Counted from the first letter of the stretch, positions 1-10,173 are shown. The stretch: 64,000 nt of DNA from Flaccisagitta enflata (GCA_965153355.1 OZ231126.1:109802001-109866000), one strand, 5' to 3'. The notes: a model not told the origin generated them from the letters alone. Translations and numbers: made by a program.

Positions 1-207
1 TGGCGGTCTGTAAGACCGTAGCACGGAATTTCGCTTCCGTTCGCTGCTTCAAGCTTCCACGCGTTTGGTCCGGAGGATCGTTGTTGGGGTGTTGGTGGGA
101 CGATGGACCACACGGCGCCGCCATCGATGAGGTAGCGCGTGGAGTCGTTTGAGTCGTAAGCAAATAGAAGTTTGTTGCCGCTGCTGAGACTGCGGGGAAC
201 GGCGGCA
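1..207 (-). CDS. Retrotransposon pol, N-terminal protease part (partial, runs off window)
   Basis: Start of the pol polyprotein of a Ty3/Gypsy-like element, immediately downstream of gag on the minus strand. The reading frame is open to the window edge in the -1 frame relative to gag and contains LIDGGA followed by a hydrophobic stretch, then AANGSEIPCYG. This is the layout of a retroviral-type aspartic protease: an active-site loop normally written DTGA or DSGA, then the region where these proteases keep their flap. Here the second residue of the triad is Gly, which is unusual and could mean an inactive copy or a sequence error. Gag and pol overlap with no spacer, so expression by -1 frameshift is plausible, but I see no convincing slippery heptamer. 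RT, RNase H and integrase would lie outside the window. Confidence 0.6.
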
Positions 208-208
208 T

Positions 209-1312
209 TTACTTGCGCCCCGCTGGATCGTTTCCCGCGAAGCGTTTTTCGTCGTAGAATTTGCATGTGACCTCGCACTTCTTCGCCTTATCGCCGAACT
301 TTCTGTGGAAGAAGCAGAGGTTTTTGCTTTGGTTGGTTGAGTTTGGCGGGTTACCGGTCGCGTTTCCTCCTTTGGGGGGAAAACTTCGGTTTCGGTTTTG
401 AGCGGGTGCGCGGCTGTTTGGGAAACGGCGGACGGCGTTTATTGCGTCGTCGTCGGAGAAAGGTGTGGAAAATTCTGGGTTGGCGACCTCGTTGACGGAT
501 GTTTGAGCGTTGTGGCGTGGACGTCCCTCCTTGTCGAAATAGGCATCGGCGGCTTTGGCTGCTTCATCGAAGGTGCAGTCTTCGATTCGCTCTTGGAGCA
601 TGCGCCTGATGTCCACTGGCATCTCTCTAAGGAGCATTTCTTTGCGTATGTCGTCGATACTGACGTCTTTGGTTTTATCAACGAGTGCGGCTGCGTATTG
701 GGATGGGCGTCTGCCGTCCCTTTTGAAGCCGTCGAGAAAAACCGATGCGCGTTGTTGCTTGGTTGTGCCATGCTCTTTGCGAAGGTATGCCAAGAACGCG
801 TCCCAGTTATCATTTGTTGCGTCGCCGTAGAGGAATTCATCCACTTTTGGGTCCGTGCCGACTGGGAACTTGGTTTCGAGCCAAGCGAATTTGTCGTTTA
901 CGGCCGTGATGCCTGCCCTCGTGTAGGCATGTTCCGTGCGCTTTATCCATATTTCTATGTGCTCTTTGTTGAACGCCGGGATCTCTGGCTTTCGTTTTAT
1001 TGCGTCCGGTATGGCAGCTGCGGCGGCTGTCGTTTCGTTGCGGACTTCTCGCCTAACTTCGTCTCGCAGCTGTTCGCGAATCTGCTCGAGTTGCTCGGGA
1101 GTCGCCATGTTAATTGGTGGTGCTGCGTCGACAAATTGGTCTTCCTCGATGTTGGCTGGTTGCGGCGGGAAGTTGAAGGCAAGTTGGGCGAATGGATTTG
1201 GGCTCGGAGATCTGGACCTTATGATGTCGGCTCTGCCGAGGCCGTGCGTAGGAAGTTGGAGATTTTGGCGTTGGTCTCGCGCTGCTGCCCGTTCTTCACG
1301 CGGCGTGGGCAT
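209..1312 (-). CDS. Ty3/Gypsy-like gag polyprotein
   Basis: Structural (capsid/nucleocapsid-like) protein of an LTR retrotransposon, 367 residues. An Arg/Pro-rich N-terminus is followed by a helical capsid-like region: PAFNKEHIEIWIKRTEHAY at about 115-133, then FAWLETKFPVGTDPKVDEFL and WDAFLAYLRKEHG. This arrangement is typical of invertebrate Gypsy gags that databases list as DUF7041 proteins. Near the C-terminus (about 332-352) lies an atypical zinc knuckle with spacing C-x2-H-x9-C-x3-C (CFFHRKFGDKAKKC...C), also typical of these gags. The ATG is followed by MPTPREERAA; an internal Met (INMATPEQLEQ) is an alternative start. No in-frame stop or frameshift is seen, so this copy looks young compared with the decayed relative at 24-25 kb. 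The overlapping long plus-strand ORF is its antisense shadow. Confidence 0.85.
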   Translation of the reverse strand: MPTPREERAAARDQRQNLQLPTHGLGRADIIRSRSPSPNPFAQLAFNFPPQPANIEEDQFVDAAPPINMATPEQLEQIREQLRDEVRREVRNETTAAAAAIPDAIKRKPEIPAFNKEHIEIWIKRTEHAYTRAGITAVNDKFAWLETKFPVGTDPKVDEFLYGDATNDNWDAFLAYLRKEHGTTKQQRASVFLDGFKRDGRRPSQYAAALVDKTKDVSIDDIRKEMLLREMPVDIRRMLQERIEDCTFDEAAKAADAYFDKEGRPRHNAQTSVNEVANPEFSTPFSDDDAINAVRRFPNSRAPAQNRNRSFPPKGGNATGNPPNSTNQSKNLCFFHRKFGDKAKKCEVTCKFYDEKRFAGNDPAGRK

Positions 1313-1501
1313 CGGGTGTAGTAGGGTAGTGGCTTAGAAGTTGGCGGTTGGGTGTTGATGCTCGACGATGTTCGTGAAGACGTACATGGAAAGAAGTTTT
1401 TATGCGGGTCAGAAGAGTAATAAAAACGACAACGAATGCGTGCGATTGCGTTCGAGTAACAACAACGGAGGATAAAAATAAGTAATAAAATTGAGCTCGG
1501 C

Positions 1502-1533
1502 TCACCTGACTGGGCAGGTGCTGGTGCCTGCAC
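1502..1533 (-). promoter_or_regulatory. Conserved 32 bp leader block with possible splice donor
   Basis: The minus-strand block (GTGCAGGCACC...CAGTCAGGTGA) recurs without mismatch at 23798-23829, upstream of the decayed gag on the plus strand. Flanking sequence is not conserved, so the block is under constraint or recently shared. It ends CAG^GTGA, a reasonable 5' splice site, and reads as a short open frame (Q-A-P-A-P-A-Q-S). A spliced leader exon joined to gag is an inference. Confidence 0.5.
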
Positions 1534-2184
1534 CGAGTTCCTCCTTTTGAGTCACGCTTCCTGTCTGGACTCGGACGGAAGTCGGCGGCTTCAACAACGC
1601 TGAAGCTGCGTTCGAAGGATCGTCGGGGACCGGTATGCGTCTTGACGGTGCGAGTGACCCGATTCGTTCGGCCGTCACGAGTTGGCGGACTTGGGAGCAA
1701 TTCGGCGGTTTGATAAAAAGCTCATTAGCATATTGTGGCGTCGTATTCGAAAAGTAGGATGACCGTTGGAAGCGGAGTGGCTGATATAGTCAGGTGCGGT
1801 GAAGTTTCATCGCTGTGGTACAAGCGGTTTAGGAGATACGGCCGTTTGAAGTTTTGATAGCTGGATCATTTGCATATAATGGCCGGGGGTTGTTGGAATT
1901 GAACTTGTGAGATGTTCATTGAATGCCCAGACATCGACTTGGGGGGGGCGGAGCCAATCAGAACTTGAATATCTTGAACGGTTCTTGAGTAATTTGCGAT
2001 TAAGCGTCGGCGAAGGGAGAAATTTCGGTTTTCGGGCCGTAGCTTCGCCGTGATTGGTCGAAAGTCAATTTGGAGCTCAGGCTTTTTGTCGTGTCGGCTT
2101 TGCGGTTCCGATGAACCCCCCACAAGCCTACTTTCGATGAGGCGTTGAGATTACAGTTTTGGTGAAGAGAGGTATTGGTGTACT

Positions 2185-2239
2185 CTCGGATGGTAAACCG
2201 CGACGACCCTGGGTCTCGACACCACAGGGACCATCCGAG
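2185..2239. repeat. Hairpin, 10 bp inverted repeat
   Basis: CTCGGATGGT at 2185-2194 is exactly complementary to ACCATCCGAG at 2230-2239, with a GC-rich loop. It could be the terminal hairpin of a repeat or a folded RNA; function unknown. Confidence 0.6.
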
Positions 2240-2300
2240 GAGTGCATGGGATTTGGCCCGGACATATGCCAGAACCTATGGAAGATGAGAACTCAATGAA

Positions 2301-2885
2301 ATGTTCCTAGGTTTCAGGTGCATATGCGTGTGGGTGGAGGTCAGTCAAGTTAGTCAATACCCAAGGGAAAGCAAAATTATGATGCCAGGTCAGACTCCTG
2401 GACTTGTGATCCCTAGCGGTCCTTTGGTTCCGACAGACAGACGGAACCGCAGGCACAGAGTGTATGGATATATTAGTGTGCAACCTGCACATGCGACCTT
2501 GACTCCGAATCCTACCCAGCAATCCAAAGCAGAGCTAAAAAATAGGACTGACATGAGGGAACCCTTAAGAGGGTATCAAAGCCACCACTGCACTTGGAAT
2601 CTGGGACTTGGAGACGGATGGGTTGTGACCTCCAACTGCCACTGTAAGTTTTTCCCCAGGCTGTTTCTATATGGTTAGCCCTCTCAAGGCACGCAAAGAG
2701 AGGCATTGACCAGGGAATCACCCCTTGCTACTAGTCAGACTTCCATATAGCACCAGACAAGGAGATGGCATAACTGCCTCGGGCTGAGGGTACTACCGGT
2801 TTATCACAATCTACTATGGTTTGGAAAAGGACTAACATGAGGGAACCCTTAAGAGGGTATCAAAGCCAGTTCCGCCCCGCACCGG
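2301..2885. repeat. Unassigned sequence with a 33 bp direct repeat
   Basis: A 33 bp sequence beginning CATGAGGGAACCCTTAAG occurs at 2552-2584 and again at 2836-2868 and is identical. The core GGGAACCCTTAAGAGGG is partly self-complementary. The remainder is unrecognised; ORFs are short and lack coding character. Confidence 0.55.
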
Positions 2886-3650
2886 TTTCCCACTCTGTGG
2901 AGTGTGGATCAAAAGCTATCTTTTTGTTTTTTTTCCAAATTTTTTTCTCCAGAGACCAATGGTCGAGATATCTGAAATATAGCCATTTTACTTTTTATCC
3001 AATTATTGTAACCCTAACCCTAACCCTAACCCTAATCCCCTAACCCTAATCCTTACCCTAACCCTAACCCTAACCCTAACCCTAACCCTAATCCCTTAAC
3101 CCTAACCCTAACCCTAACCCTAACCCTAACCCTAACCCTAGCCTACACAGCGCGAAGCGAAGCGAGCGTTCCGAGCAATTAAACGTATCCAGCAACAGAG
3201 TGAACAAAACCATCAAGAAATTTGGGTGTTTTTGGTGTTTTTTTTTTTTTTTTTTTTTTTAAGTTATTTTAAATTTACCAGGCAGTAGTGTGGATCAAAA
3301 GCTATCTTTTTGTTTTTTTTCCAAATTTTTTTCTCCAGAGACCAATGGTCGAGATATCTGAAACATAGCCATTTTACTTTTTATCCAATTATTGTAACCC
3401 TAACCCTAACCCTAACCCTAATCCCCTAACCCTAATCCTTACCCTAACCCTAACCCTAACCCTAACCCTAATCCCCTAACCCTAACCCTAACCCTAACCC
3501 TAACCCTAACCCTAACCCTAACCCTAACCCTAACCCTAACCCTAACCCTAACCCTAACCCTAGCCTACACAGCGCGAAGCGAAGCGAGCATTCCGAGCAA
3601 TTAAACGTATCCAGCAACAGAGTGAACAAAACCATCAAGAAATTTTTGTG

Positions 3651-3682
<32 letters not shown>

Positions 3683-3863
3683 TTATTTTAAATTTGCCAG
3701 GCAGTAGTGTGGATCAAAAGCTATCTTTTTGTTTTTTTTCCAAATTTTTTTCTCCAGAGACCAATGGTCGAGATATCTGAAATATAGCCATTTTACTTTT
3801 TATCCAATTATTGTAACCCTAACCCTAACCCTAATCCCCTAACCCTAACCCTAACCCTAACCC
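2886..3863. repeat. Subtelomere-like satellite with interstitial (CCCTAA)n
   Basis: Tandem units of about 400-420 bp. Each has a constant part starting GTGGATCAAAAGCTATC, a variable (CCCTAA)n block, a GCCTACACAGCGCGAAG segment, a conserved AACAAAACCATCAAGAAATT, a poly-T of 20 or more, and CCAGGCAGTA before the next unit. Telomeric hexamers are near-perfect here, with occasional CCCCTAA or CCTTAC. The C-rich strand reads 5' to 3' left to right. Telomere repeats embedded in a higher-order satellite are typical of subtelomeres or of interstitial telomeric sites. Confidence 0.85.
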
Positions 3864-4553
3864 TGTAGCGCATCTGGGAATGAGCATTTATGTCCTCTAC
3901 GGTGGCTGATTGACTAGCCGGTGGAAACCGTTTTGGACTGCTCAGAAAGAACCAGTGCTACCACTTTTGTGCAAGGCAGTGACCGTTCACTCGGGTTTCC
4001 GGACTTGGGACCGGACTCGGAGTTTAGCCTCTACTCCGAGGTGGGTTAAGCGCCCCCTCACACTTCCCGAAAGGAGGTGCCCAGGTGGGGATTCGATCCT
4101 GGGACCATGTAGCCATGGAGCCGAAGCGTTACTCGATGGGCCACCGAGCCATGTCTGGAGATAGCACTTTTGCGTATGCTATTTAAGTTTGATCCAGACA
4201 GAGAGTGGGAGAGAAGGTAGGAGGATCGATCCCCCAAGGTGACATTGTTTTTTTCCTTCTCATTTCTTGCATTCAGAGTATGGCTCTTCGCCTGATTTTC
4301 CTCTGAAGCTCACCCTGGGCCTGGAACCATGTCTTTGCATGGGCGTTACCACTAAGCCCTTACCCTCCAGCCAAGGGGTGGGACATTCGCCTACACGCCC
4401 CCTTGACTGTGACTCGCCTGTTCACACTGTTCACGGATGGGCTCAAGCCAGTGTGTCGGGCCGAGGAACAGTCACCATGTTCGAATGTTGCCTTATGTGC
4501 ACTTTGCAGCTTCGTTTCCAGGTTGGAAATTGTTCTTTGTCGGGGCTCACCAA
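3864..4553 (-). repeat. 690 bp tandem unit 1 with tRNA-derived SINE-like head
   Basis: The unit begins TGTAGCGCATCTGGGAATG and is repeated from 4554. On the minus strand it contains a tRNA-like pol III promoter: an A-box-like TGGCTCGGTGG (4141-4151) and a B-box GGATCGAATCC (4089-4099), spaced as in a tRNA. The acceptor stem is not preserved, so it is a SINE-like or pseudo-tRNA sequence, not a working tRNA gene. It interrupts the telomeric satellite, so it inserted there and was then duplicated. The ORFs across it are not convincing genes. Confidence 0.6.
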
Positions 4554-5078
4554 TGTAGCGCATCTGGGAATGAGCATTTATGTCCTCTACGGTGGCTGAT
4601 TGACTAGCCGGTGGAAACCGTTTTGGACTGCTCAGAAAGAACCAGTGCTACCACTTTTTGTGCAAGGCAGTGACCGTTCACTCGGGTTTCCGGACTTGGG
4701 ACCGGACTCGGAGTTTTGCCTTCCTCCGAGGTGGGTTAAGCGCCCCCTCACACTTCCCGAAAGGAGGTGCCCAGGTGGGGATTCGATCCTGGGACCATGT
4801 AGCCATGGAGTTGAAGCGTTACTCGATGGGCCACCGAGCCATGTCTGGAGATAGCACTTTTGCTTATGCTATTTAAGTTTGATCCAGACAGAGAGTGGAA
4901 GAGAAGGTAGGAGGATCGATCAAGGTGACATTGTTTTTCCTTCTCATTTCTTGCATTCAGAGTATGGCTCGTCGCCTGATTTTCCTCTGAAGCTCACCCC
5001 GGGCCTGGAACCATGTCTTTGCATGGGCGTTACCACTAAGCCCTTACCCTCCAGCCAAGGGGTGGGACATTCGCCTAC
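4554..5078 (-). repeat. 690 bp tandem unit 2 (truncated)
   Basis: Second copy of the unit at 3864, about 97-98% identical by eye, differing by small indels (an extra T in the poly-T, loss of a few bases near 4725 and 4918). It stops after the CATTCGCCTACA motif, where degraded telomeric repeat resumes. The tRNA-like A and B boxes are retained. Confidence 0.6.
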
Positions 5079-6890
5079 AACCCTAACCCTAAGCCTAACC
5101 TGGTCCTAACCCTTTAACCTAATTCTTGACTAACTCAACCTAACTAACTAACCTAACCTAGCCTACACAGCAGAAGCGACGGCGTTCCACAATTAAGCGT
5201 ATCAGCAGCCAGAAGTGAACAAAACCATCAAGAAATTTGGGTGTTTTTGGTGTTTTTTTTTTTTTTAAGTTATTTTAAATTTACCAGGCAGTAGTGTGGA
5301 TCAGCAGCTATCTTTTTGTTTTTTTTTCCAAATTTTTTTCTCCAGAGACCAATGGTCGAGATATCTGAAATATAGCCATTCTACTTTATCCAGTGTGTAA
5401 CTACCTAACCCACAATCCCCAAGCCTAATCCTATTACTAACCTAACCTAACCTAATCCTCACTAACCTAACCTAACCAACTCGCCAACCTAACTCTGCCC
5501 TAACTTCTTCGCCTAACCCTAACCTAACCTACAAGCCTGCACAGCGCGAGCGCGAGCATTCGAGCACAGTGCGCGTATCCAGCAGCAGGTAGAACAAAAC
5601 CATCATTTGTGTGTGTTTTTGGTGTTTTTTTTTTTTTTTTTAAGTGATTTTAAATTACCAGGCAGTAGTGTGGCTCAACAGCTACTCTTTTTGTTTTTTC
5701 CAATTTTTTTCTCCAAGACAATAGTCAAGATATCTTCTTTTTCTGCTTCATTCCCTTTTTATCCAATTGTGTGTAACCTAACCTAACCTAATCCCCAAAC
5801 CTAACCTAACCTAACCTAACCTAACCTAACCTAACCTCACCTCACCTAACCTAACCTAACCTAATCATAACCTAACTCTAACTAACCTAACCTAACTAAC
5901 CTAACCTAGCCTACACAGTGCGTAATGAGCAGTCAGAAAACAATTAAAACGTATCCAGCAACGGAGTGAACAAAACCATCAAGAAATTTGTGTGTTTTTG
6001 GTGTTTTTTAAGTTATTTTAAATTTACTAGGCAGTAGTGTGGCTCAACAGCTATCTTTTTGTTTTTTTCAAATTACTTTCTCCAGAACCAATGGTCAGAA
6101 TATCTGGCTTTATAGCCATTCTACTTTATCAGTGTGTAACCTATCCCTAGTAATCCCCAAACCGTAATCTAACCTAACCCATGACCCCTAACCTAACTTC
6201 CCTAATCACATAACCTAACCTAACCCCTAACCTAACCCTAACCCTAACCCTAACCCTGCTACAGCGCGAAGCCATGGCATTCGAGCAATTAGCGTATCCA
6301 GCAGCGGTGAACAAAACCATCAAAAGAAATTTGGAATTGTTTTTTGGTGTTTTTTAAGTTATTTTAAATTTGCCAGGCATTGATGTTGGCTCAACAGCTA
6401 TCTTTGTTTTCCAATTTTTCTCCAAAGAGGCAATGATGAATATCTGGCTATAACCCATTTATTTTTATCCAGTGTGTAACCCTATCTAACCTAATCCCCA
6501 AACCTAATCTACTTCTTCTTCCACACAACCTAATCCCCCTTCCTAACCTAACCTAATCTCCTTAACCTAACCTAACTAGCCTAACTAACCTAACCTAGCC
6601 TACACAGCGAAGCGCGGCGTTCGAGAAGGAAGGAACAATAAACGTATCCAGCAACCAAGTGAACAAAACCATCAAGAAATTTGGGTGTTTTTGGTGTTTT
6701 TTTTTTTTTTTAGTTTTTAAATTTACTAGGCAGTGGTGTGGCTCAACAACTATCTTTGTTTTTTAAATTTTTTCTCCAGAGACCAATGGTTAGATATATC
6801 TGAAACATAGCCATTCTACTTTTTATCCAATTGTTGTAACCCTATCCCTAACCTAATCTAAGCACCTAATCCCAACTCTAACCTCCCTCC
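5079..6890. repeat. Degenerate copies of the telomeric satellite
   Basis: About five more units of the same satellite (unit starts near 5295, 5670, 6032, 6385 and 6735), but riddled with single-base deletions, mostly in homopolymers. The telomeric hexamer CCCTAA becomes the pentamer CCTAA, and CTTCTT tracts appear at 5503-5510 and 6511-6520. Only the AACAAAACCATCAAGAAATT block stays clear. Either old diverged satellite or low-accuracy read sequence in the assembly. Confidence 0.7.
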
Positions 6891-7801
6891 AGTAGGTGTG
6901 GTCACCACTGCCTCAACTGGGTTAATATAGTCCCTTAGAAGGGCTAACCCTGTGGATAACAGGGTTATCACTACAGAGTCCAGTCTGCTCTAAGGGATAA
7001 TACACCTTAGGAGACATACAATTCTTTTTTAGACAGCTTGTTTTGAACTACCTCTCCGCTGTATGGTAAGGCACTACATACATGCTCAGCCAAGAACAAG
7101 ACTGAGGAGGAAGGTAAGCTTCCACCTTATAAAGGATTCAGTAAACAGGAAGTCACCTCTGATTGGCTGGCAGATTTATCAAAAAGGGTCCTTCAATCCT
7201 AAAATGGAACATTCCGGAACAGGATTGAAGGCGGCTAAATTATTGTTGCATCAGCCCATGGACTAAACTCTAATTGGCTGGATGCCCAGCAATGAGGCGC
7301 TCTCATTGGCTGGAGTAAGACCAAAAAAGGGGTCTTCAATCCTACCTGGCAAACTGCCAGCAATAATCCGCCTCGCGGACGGATGTCCTAATCTTTCAAC
7401 GCGATAAGTAGTGAAAGATGTTACCAAGCATATAAGAAAGTAGGTGCTATAAGCAAAACGATGAATCAGGGGTCTATTCAGTTGGCACCTTCAACTTGCC
7501 AGCAATAATCCTCTTTGAGGATAAAGAGTAAAGGAGAAACCTTTTGATCCCTACACGCCCCCCAGATATTGAGATACGGAACGTAACGAGAATATCTACA
7601 AGAAACAAGTTGAGTACTTTTTAACGAGGTTTCGTCCCTCCATGCTACCGTAGTCTAAAAACGATCGGTGGTGTAAAAGCTACACAACGGTAAAAACGGA
7701 ACGTAAAAGAAAACATGTTGTGCTGTACGCGACATTCTACGATGGAAAAAGTTGAATAGAAAATTTTATTGATAAAACGTTGACAATACTACACAAATGG
7801 T
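6891..7801 (-). other. Putative 3' untranslated / LTR region of the pol fragment
   Basis: Lies downstream of the integrase ORF on the minus strand, where a 3' LTR is expected. It holds three ATTGGCTGG motifs (near 7159, 7273 and 7303; CCAAT boxes on the minus strand), two CTTCAATCCTA repeats and two GCCAGCAATAATCC repeats. No second LTR is available in the window for comparison, so boundaries are unknown. A small ORF at 7063-7266 has no recognisable features. Confidence 0.4.
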
Positions 7802-9970
7802 TTAAGAAAGGTGAGAACGTATGATGGCGTTAAGCGCTGACACGTCTGGTCTTCTTCGACGGAACGAGAAATTCCCAGGACGAGGATTGGAGAAAGAAAG
7901 GACGCGGTTGCGGGCTGGCCGAGCGCCCCCCTGATTTTGAGTTTCGGCCGTGGACGACTGCGAAGGTTGATCCTCAGTAAAGGCCGGGACTGGACCGCCT
8001 CGGTTGGAGAAATTGCGCTCCTCGCGTGAGGTGAACGCCCTTGTTGCGGCGGGAGCCGGAGGAGGGAGGCAGGTGCCCGCTGGAGGATCGCATGGACACG
8101 GAGTGAGGTTGGGGTCAGCCGGAACGTGACCGTCAAAAGGATCTTGCGAAGCGGGATCGGTTGCCGACTCCTGACTAGAGTCAGGCTGACGAGGTGAAGG
8201 AGAGGCTGGAGGAGCGTCCGATGCCTGGCTCGACAATGGTGATCCAGGAGCGTCTCGGGAACCACACGGAATGGGCTCTTCGTCGTCAGGCTGAACTCGG
8301 TGAGTCGTTGACTGGCCGGAAGTCGTGCTGCGTGTGACTCTATCGGTCGGTTCGGGGATTCTCGTGCGAGGACCTGGCCGTCTTCCTGGAGGAGGAGGTG
8401 AAGGTGGAATTGCGTCGTCGAGGTTTTGTTGATTGTCCTCTGCCTGATCTGGCGCTGCCATGATTGCGGGGCGGAGTCTTGCCTTGGCGACGATATCGGA
8501 CGGGCGTCCGGGAAATTCCACTCTGATTCCTGCTTCAGTACGTTCGACGACACGGAATGGGCCGTCATATGGAGTTGTCAAGGTTGGTTGTACTCCTCCC
8601 CGAAGGACAAAAACGTGAGTGCAAGTGTCTAGATCATCCGGGACGTGGACCGCTGGCCTCCTATGTGCAGAAGTGGGGACCGGTTGCATCCTTTCGACTT
8701 CCATTCGGAGATTTGAGAGGGTGCGGCGTTGACGCTGCAGGAGTTCATTGTCTGGCAATTGGGCCGAAGGAAGGATTTGGCCAGGGACGGCAATGCCTTC
8801 GCCGTACACGAGATCTGACGGGGATGCACCTAGGTCCGGTTTGACCGTCGTACGGAGAGCGAGGAGTGTCATTGGAAGACGCCAGAACCAATTTCCTCTG
8901 TCTTGATTGCCCAGAGCCATCAAACTTTCCTTGAGTCGCCTATGGAGACGCTCGACCATGCCGTTGGCTTCCGGATGGTATGCCGTGGTGGCGCTGTGCT
9001 TGATGCCCCAGTGCTGAAGAAGTTGAGTCCAAATGGTCGAGGTAAATTGAGAACCTCTGTCGGTGGTGATGACCTCCGGGACTCCGTGTTGGGCTATCCA
9101 ACCGTGGTTCAAAGCGTCGATGACGGTATCGGCTGCGATGTCTTTTACAGGTATGGCTGCGGGCCACCTGGAATGACGGTCGACGACTGTTAGAAGGTGA
9201 GAGAAACCATTTGAGTGAGGCATTGTTACCAAGTCGACATGTATGTGGGAGAAGCGTTTGGCTGGGACAACGAAGTCGCCAATAGGAGTTATCGTGTGAC
9301 GGTGAATTTTGGCCCTCTGGCATTCGATGCATTGACGGGCCCAGCTGGACACCTCGGCGTTGACGTTGGGCCACACAAACTTGGCAGTTATGGCCTGGCG
9401 AGTTCTGGCTACGCCTGGATGACCCAGGCCATGTATGATGTCGAAAACTCTGCGTCTCATGGCTGCTGGCACAAACGGACGGGCCGGGCCGTTAGAGATG
9501 TCGACGAAGAGTTGTTGATCGCCAACTTGAACCTTTTTGAAGTTCAGGCCTGTTTGTGCTTCTCTAGACATTCGCTGGAATTCAGGATCAAGGATTTGCA
9601 AACGTGCCATCTCGACGAGGTCTAGGTCGTAGTGAGCTATGGCGTTGACCACGGTTTGAAGCTCTTGTTCTTTTTGCTGGTGCTTCATTGGGATTGGTGA
9701 CTGAGGTTGGTCCTCTGAAACGGTTGGTCTAGAAGGAGCTTCGTTGAGTGATTTAAGGAAGCTGCTAAAGCAGGCTGCTTTTTCATCAGGAGAGGCTTCT
9801 TCCGGGATGACGAGTTCATGTTTGACCTCGGGGTTTCCCACGTCACGGCACACGAGTCTATCTGGGGCAGTGGAGACTGCTGAGACTAGTGGAGCGTCTG
9901 CGAATGACACGGATTTAGTGGTTTTTGGCTGCTCCTTTTTGATTGAAGTCTTGCCCATGAGACGTTCCAT
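7802..9970 (-). CDS. Ty3/Gypsy-like pol fragment: integrase with Pro-rich tail
   Basis: C-terminal part of a retrotransposon pol polyprotein, 722 residues, which would insert element cDNA into the host genome. A linker (about 1-150) leads to an H2C2-type zinc-binding region with HGLGHPGVARTRQAI and CIECQRAK (about 178-225). The DDE core follows: HVDLVTMP, TTDRGSQFTS and YHPEANGMVERLHRRLKES, giving the three acidic catalytic residues in standard order. A C-terminal region with DLVYGEGIAVPG is followed by about 200 residues rich in Pro, Ser and charged residues. The frame stays open upstream to about 10094 but has no ATG there, and no reverse transcriptase or RNase H is present. The copy is therefore 5'-truncated or separated from its RT. 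Belongs to the same broad group as the gag at 209-1312, but the two are not one element. Confidence 0.88.
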   Translation of the reverse strand: MERLMGKTSIKKEQPKTTKSVSFADAPLVSAVSTAPDRLVCRDVGNPEVKHELVIPEEASPDEKAACFSSFLKSLNEAPSRPTVSEDQPQSPIPMKHQQKEQELQTVVNAIAHYDLDLVEMARLQILDPEFQRMSREAQTGLNFKKVQVGDQQLFVDISNGPARPFVPAAMRRRVFDIIHGLGHPGVARTRQAITAKFVWPNVNAEVSSWARQCIECQRAKIHRHTITPIGDFVVPAKRFSHIHVDLVTMPHSNGFSHLLTVVDRHSRWPAAIPVKDIAADTVIDALNHGWIAQHGVPEVITTDRGSQFTSTIWTQLLQHWGIKHSATTAYHPEANGMVERLHRRLKESLMALGNQDRGNWFWRLPMTLLALRTTVKPDLGASPSDLVYGEGIAVPGQILPSAQLPDNELLQRQRRTLSNLRMEVERMQPVPTSAHRRPAVHVPDDLDTCTHVFVLRGGVQPTLTTPYDGPFRVVERTEAGIRVEFPGRPSDIVAKARLRPAIMAAPDQAEDNQQNLDDAIPPSPPPPGRRPGPRTRIPEPTDRVTRSTTSGQSTTHRVQPDDEEPIPCGSRDAPGSPLSSQASDAPPASPSPRQPDSSQESATDPASQDPFDGHVPADPNLTPCPCDPPAGTCLPPPAPAATRAFTSREERNFSNRGGPVPAFTEDQPSQSSTAETQNQGGARPARNRVLSFSNPRPGNFSFRRRRPDVSALNAIIRSHLS

Positions 9971-10173
9971 TCTTTCCTCGAGGGAGTTATCAGATCCGGC
10001 TTGGTACAGCGTGTCTTTGCACGCCCCCTCGTATGGTGTCTGTATTACGCCCAGAAAATGCTGTCGACTCGTGAGCCGTTTTGAATATTGCGAAAATACA
10101 CCTCTTCAATGCTTTCCACTCAACTGTCATTCTTCAAAGAACCACAAGAACGATATCTGCTCAGTCTGCGCCA

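Larger units (their letters stand above)
1313..2300 (-). other. Leader / putative 5' LTR region of the gag-bearing element
   Basis: This stretch precedes gag on its own strand and should hold the untranslated leader, primer-binding site and 5' LTR. I could not identify LTR boundaries (no second copy in the window) or a clear tRNA-complementary site. Short ORFs here are GC-rich chance frames. A 32 bp block inside it is perfectly conserved in the second gag copy. Confidence 0.4.

Noticed and set aside
398-1321. Long plus-strand ORF of 307 codons
   Set aside because: It is the antisense of the gag gene; composition (Cys/Trp/Phe-rich) is not protein-like and the minus-strand frame has clear domains.
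4050-4165. Functional tRNA gene on the minus strand
   Set aside because: A and B boxes are present but the acceptor stem does not pair and the A box has a mismatch; called SINE-like.
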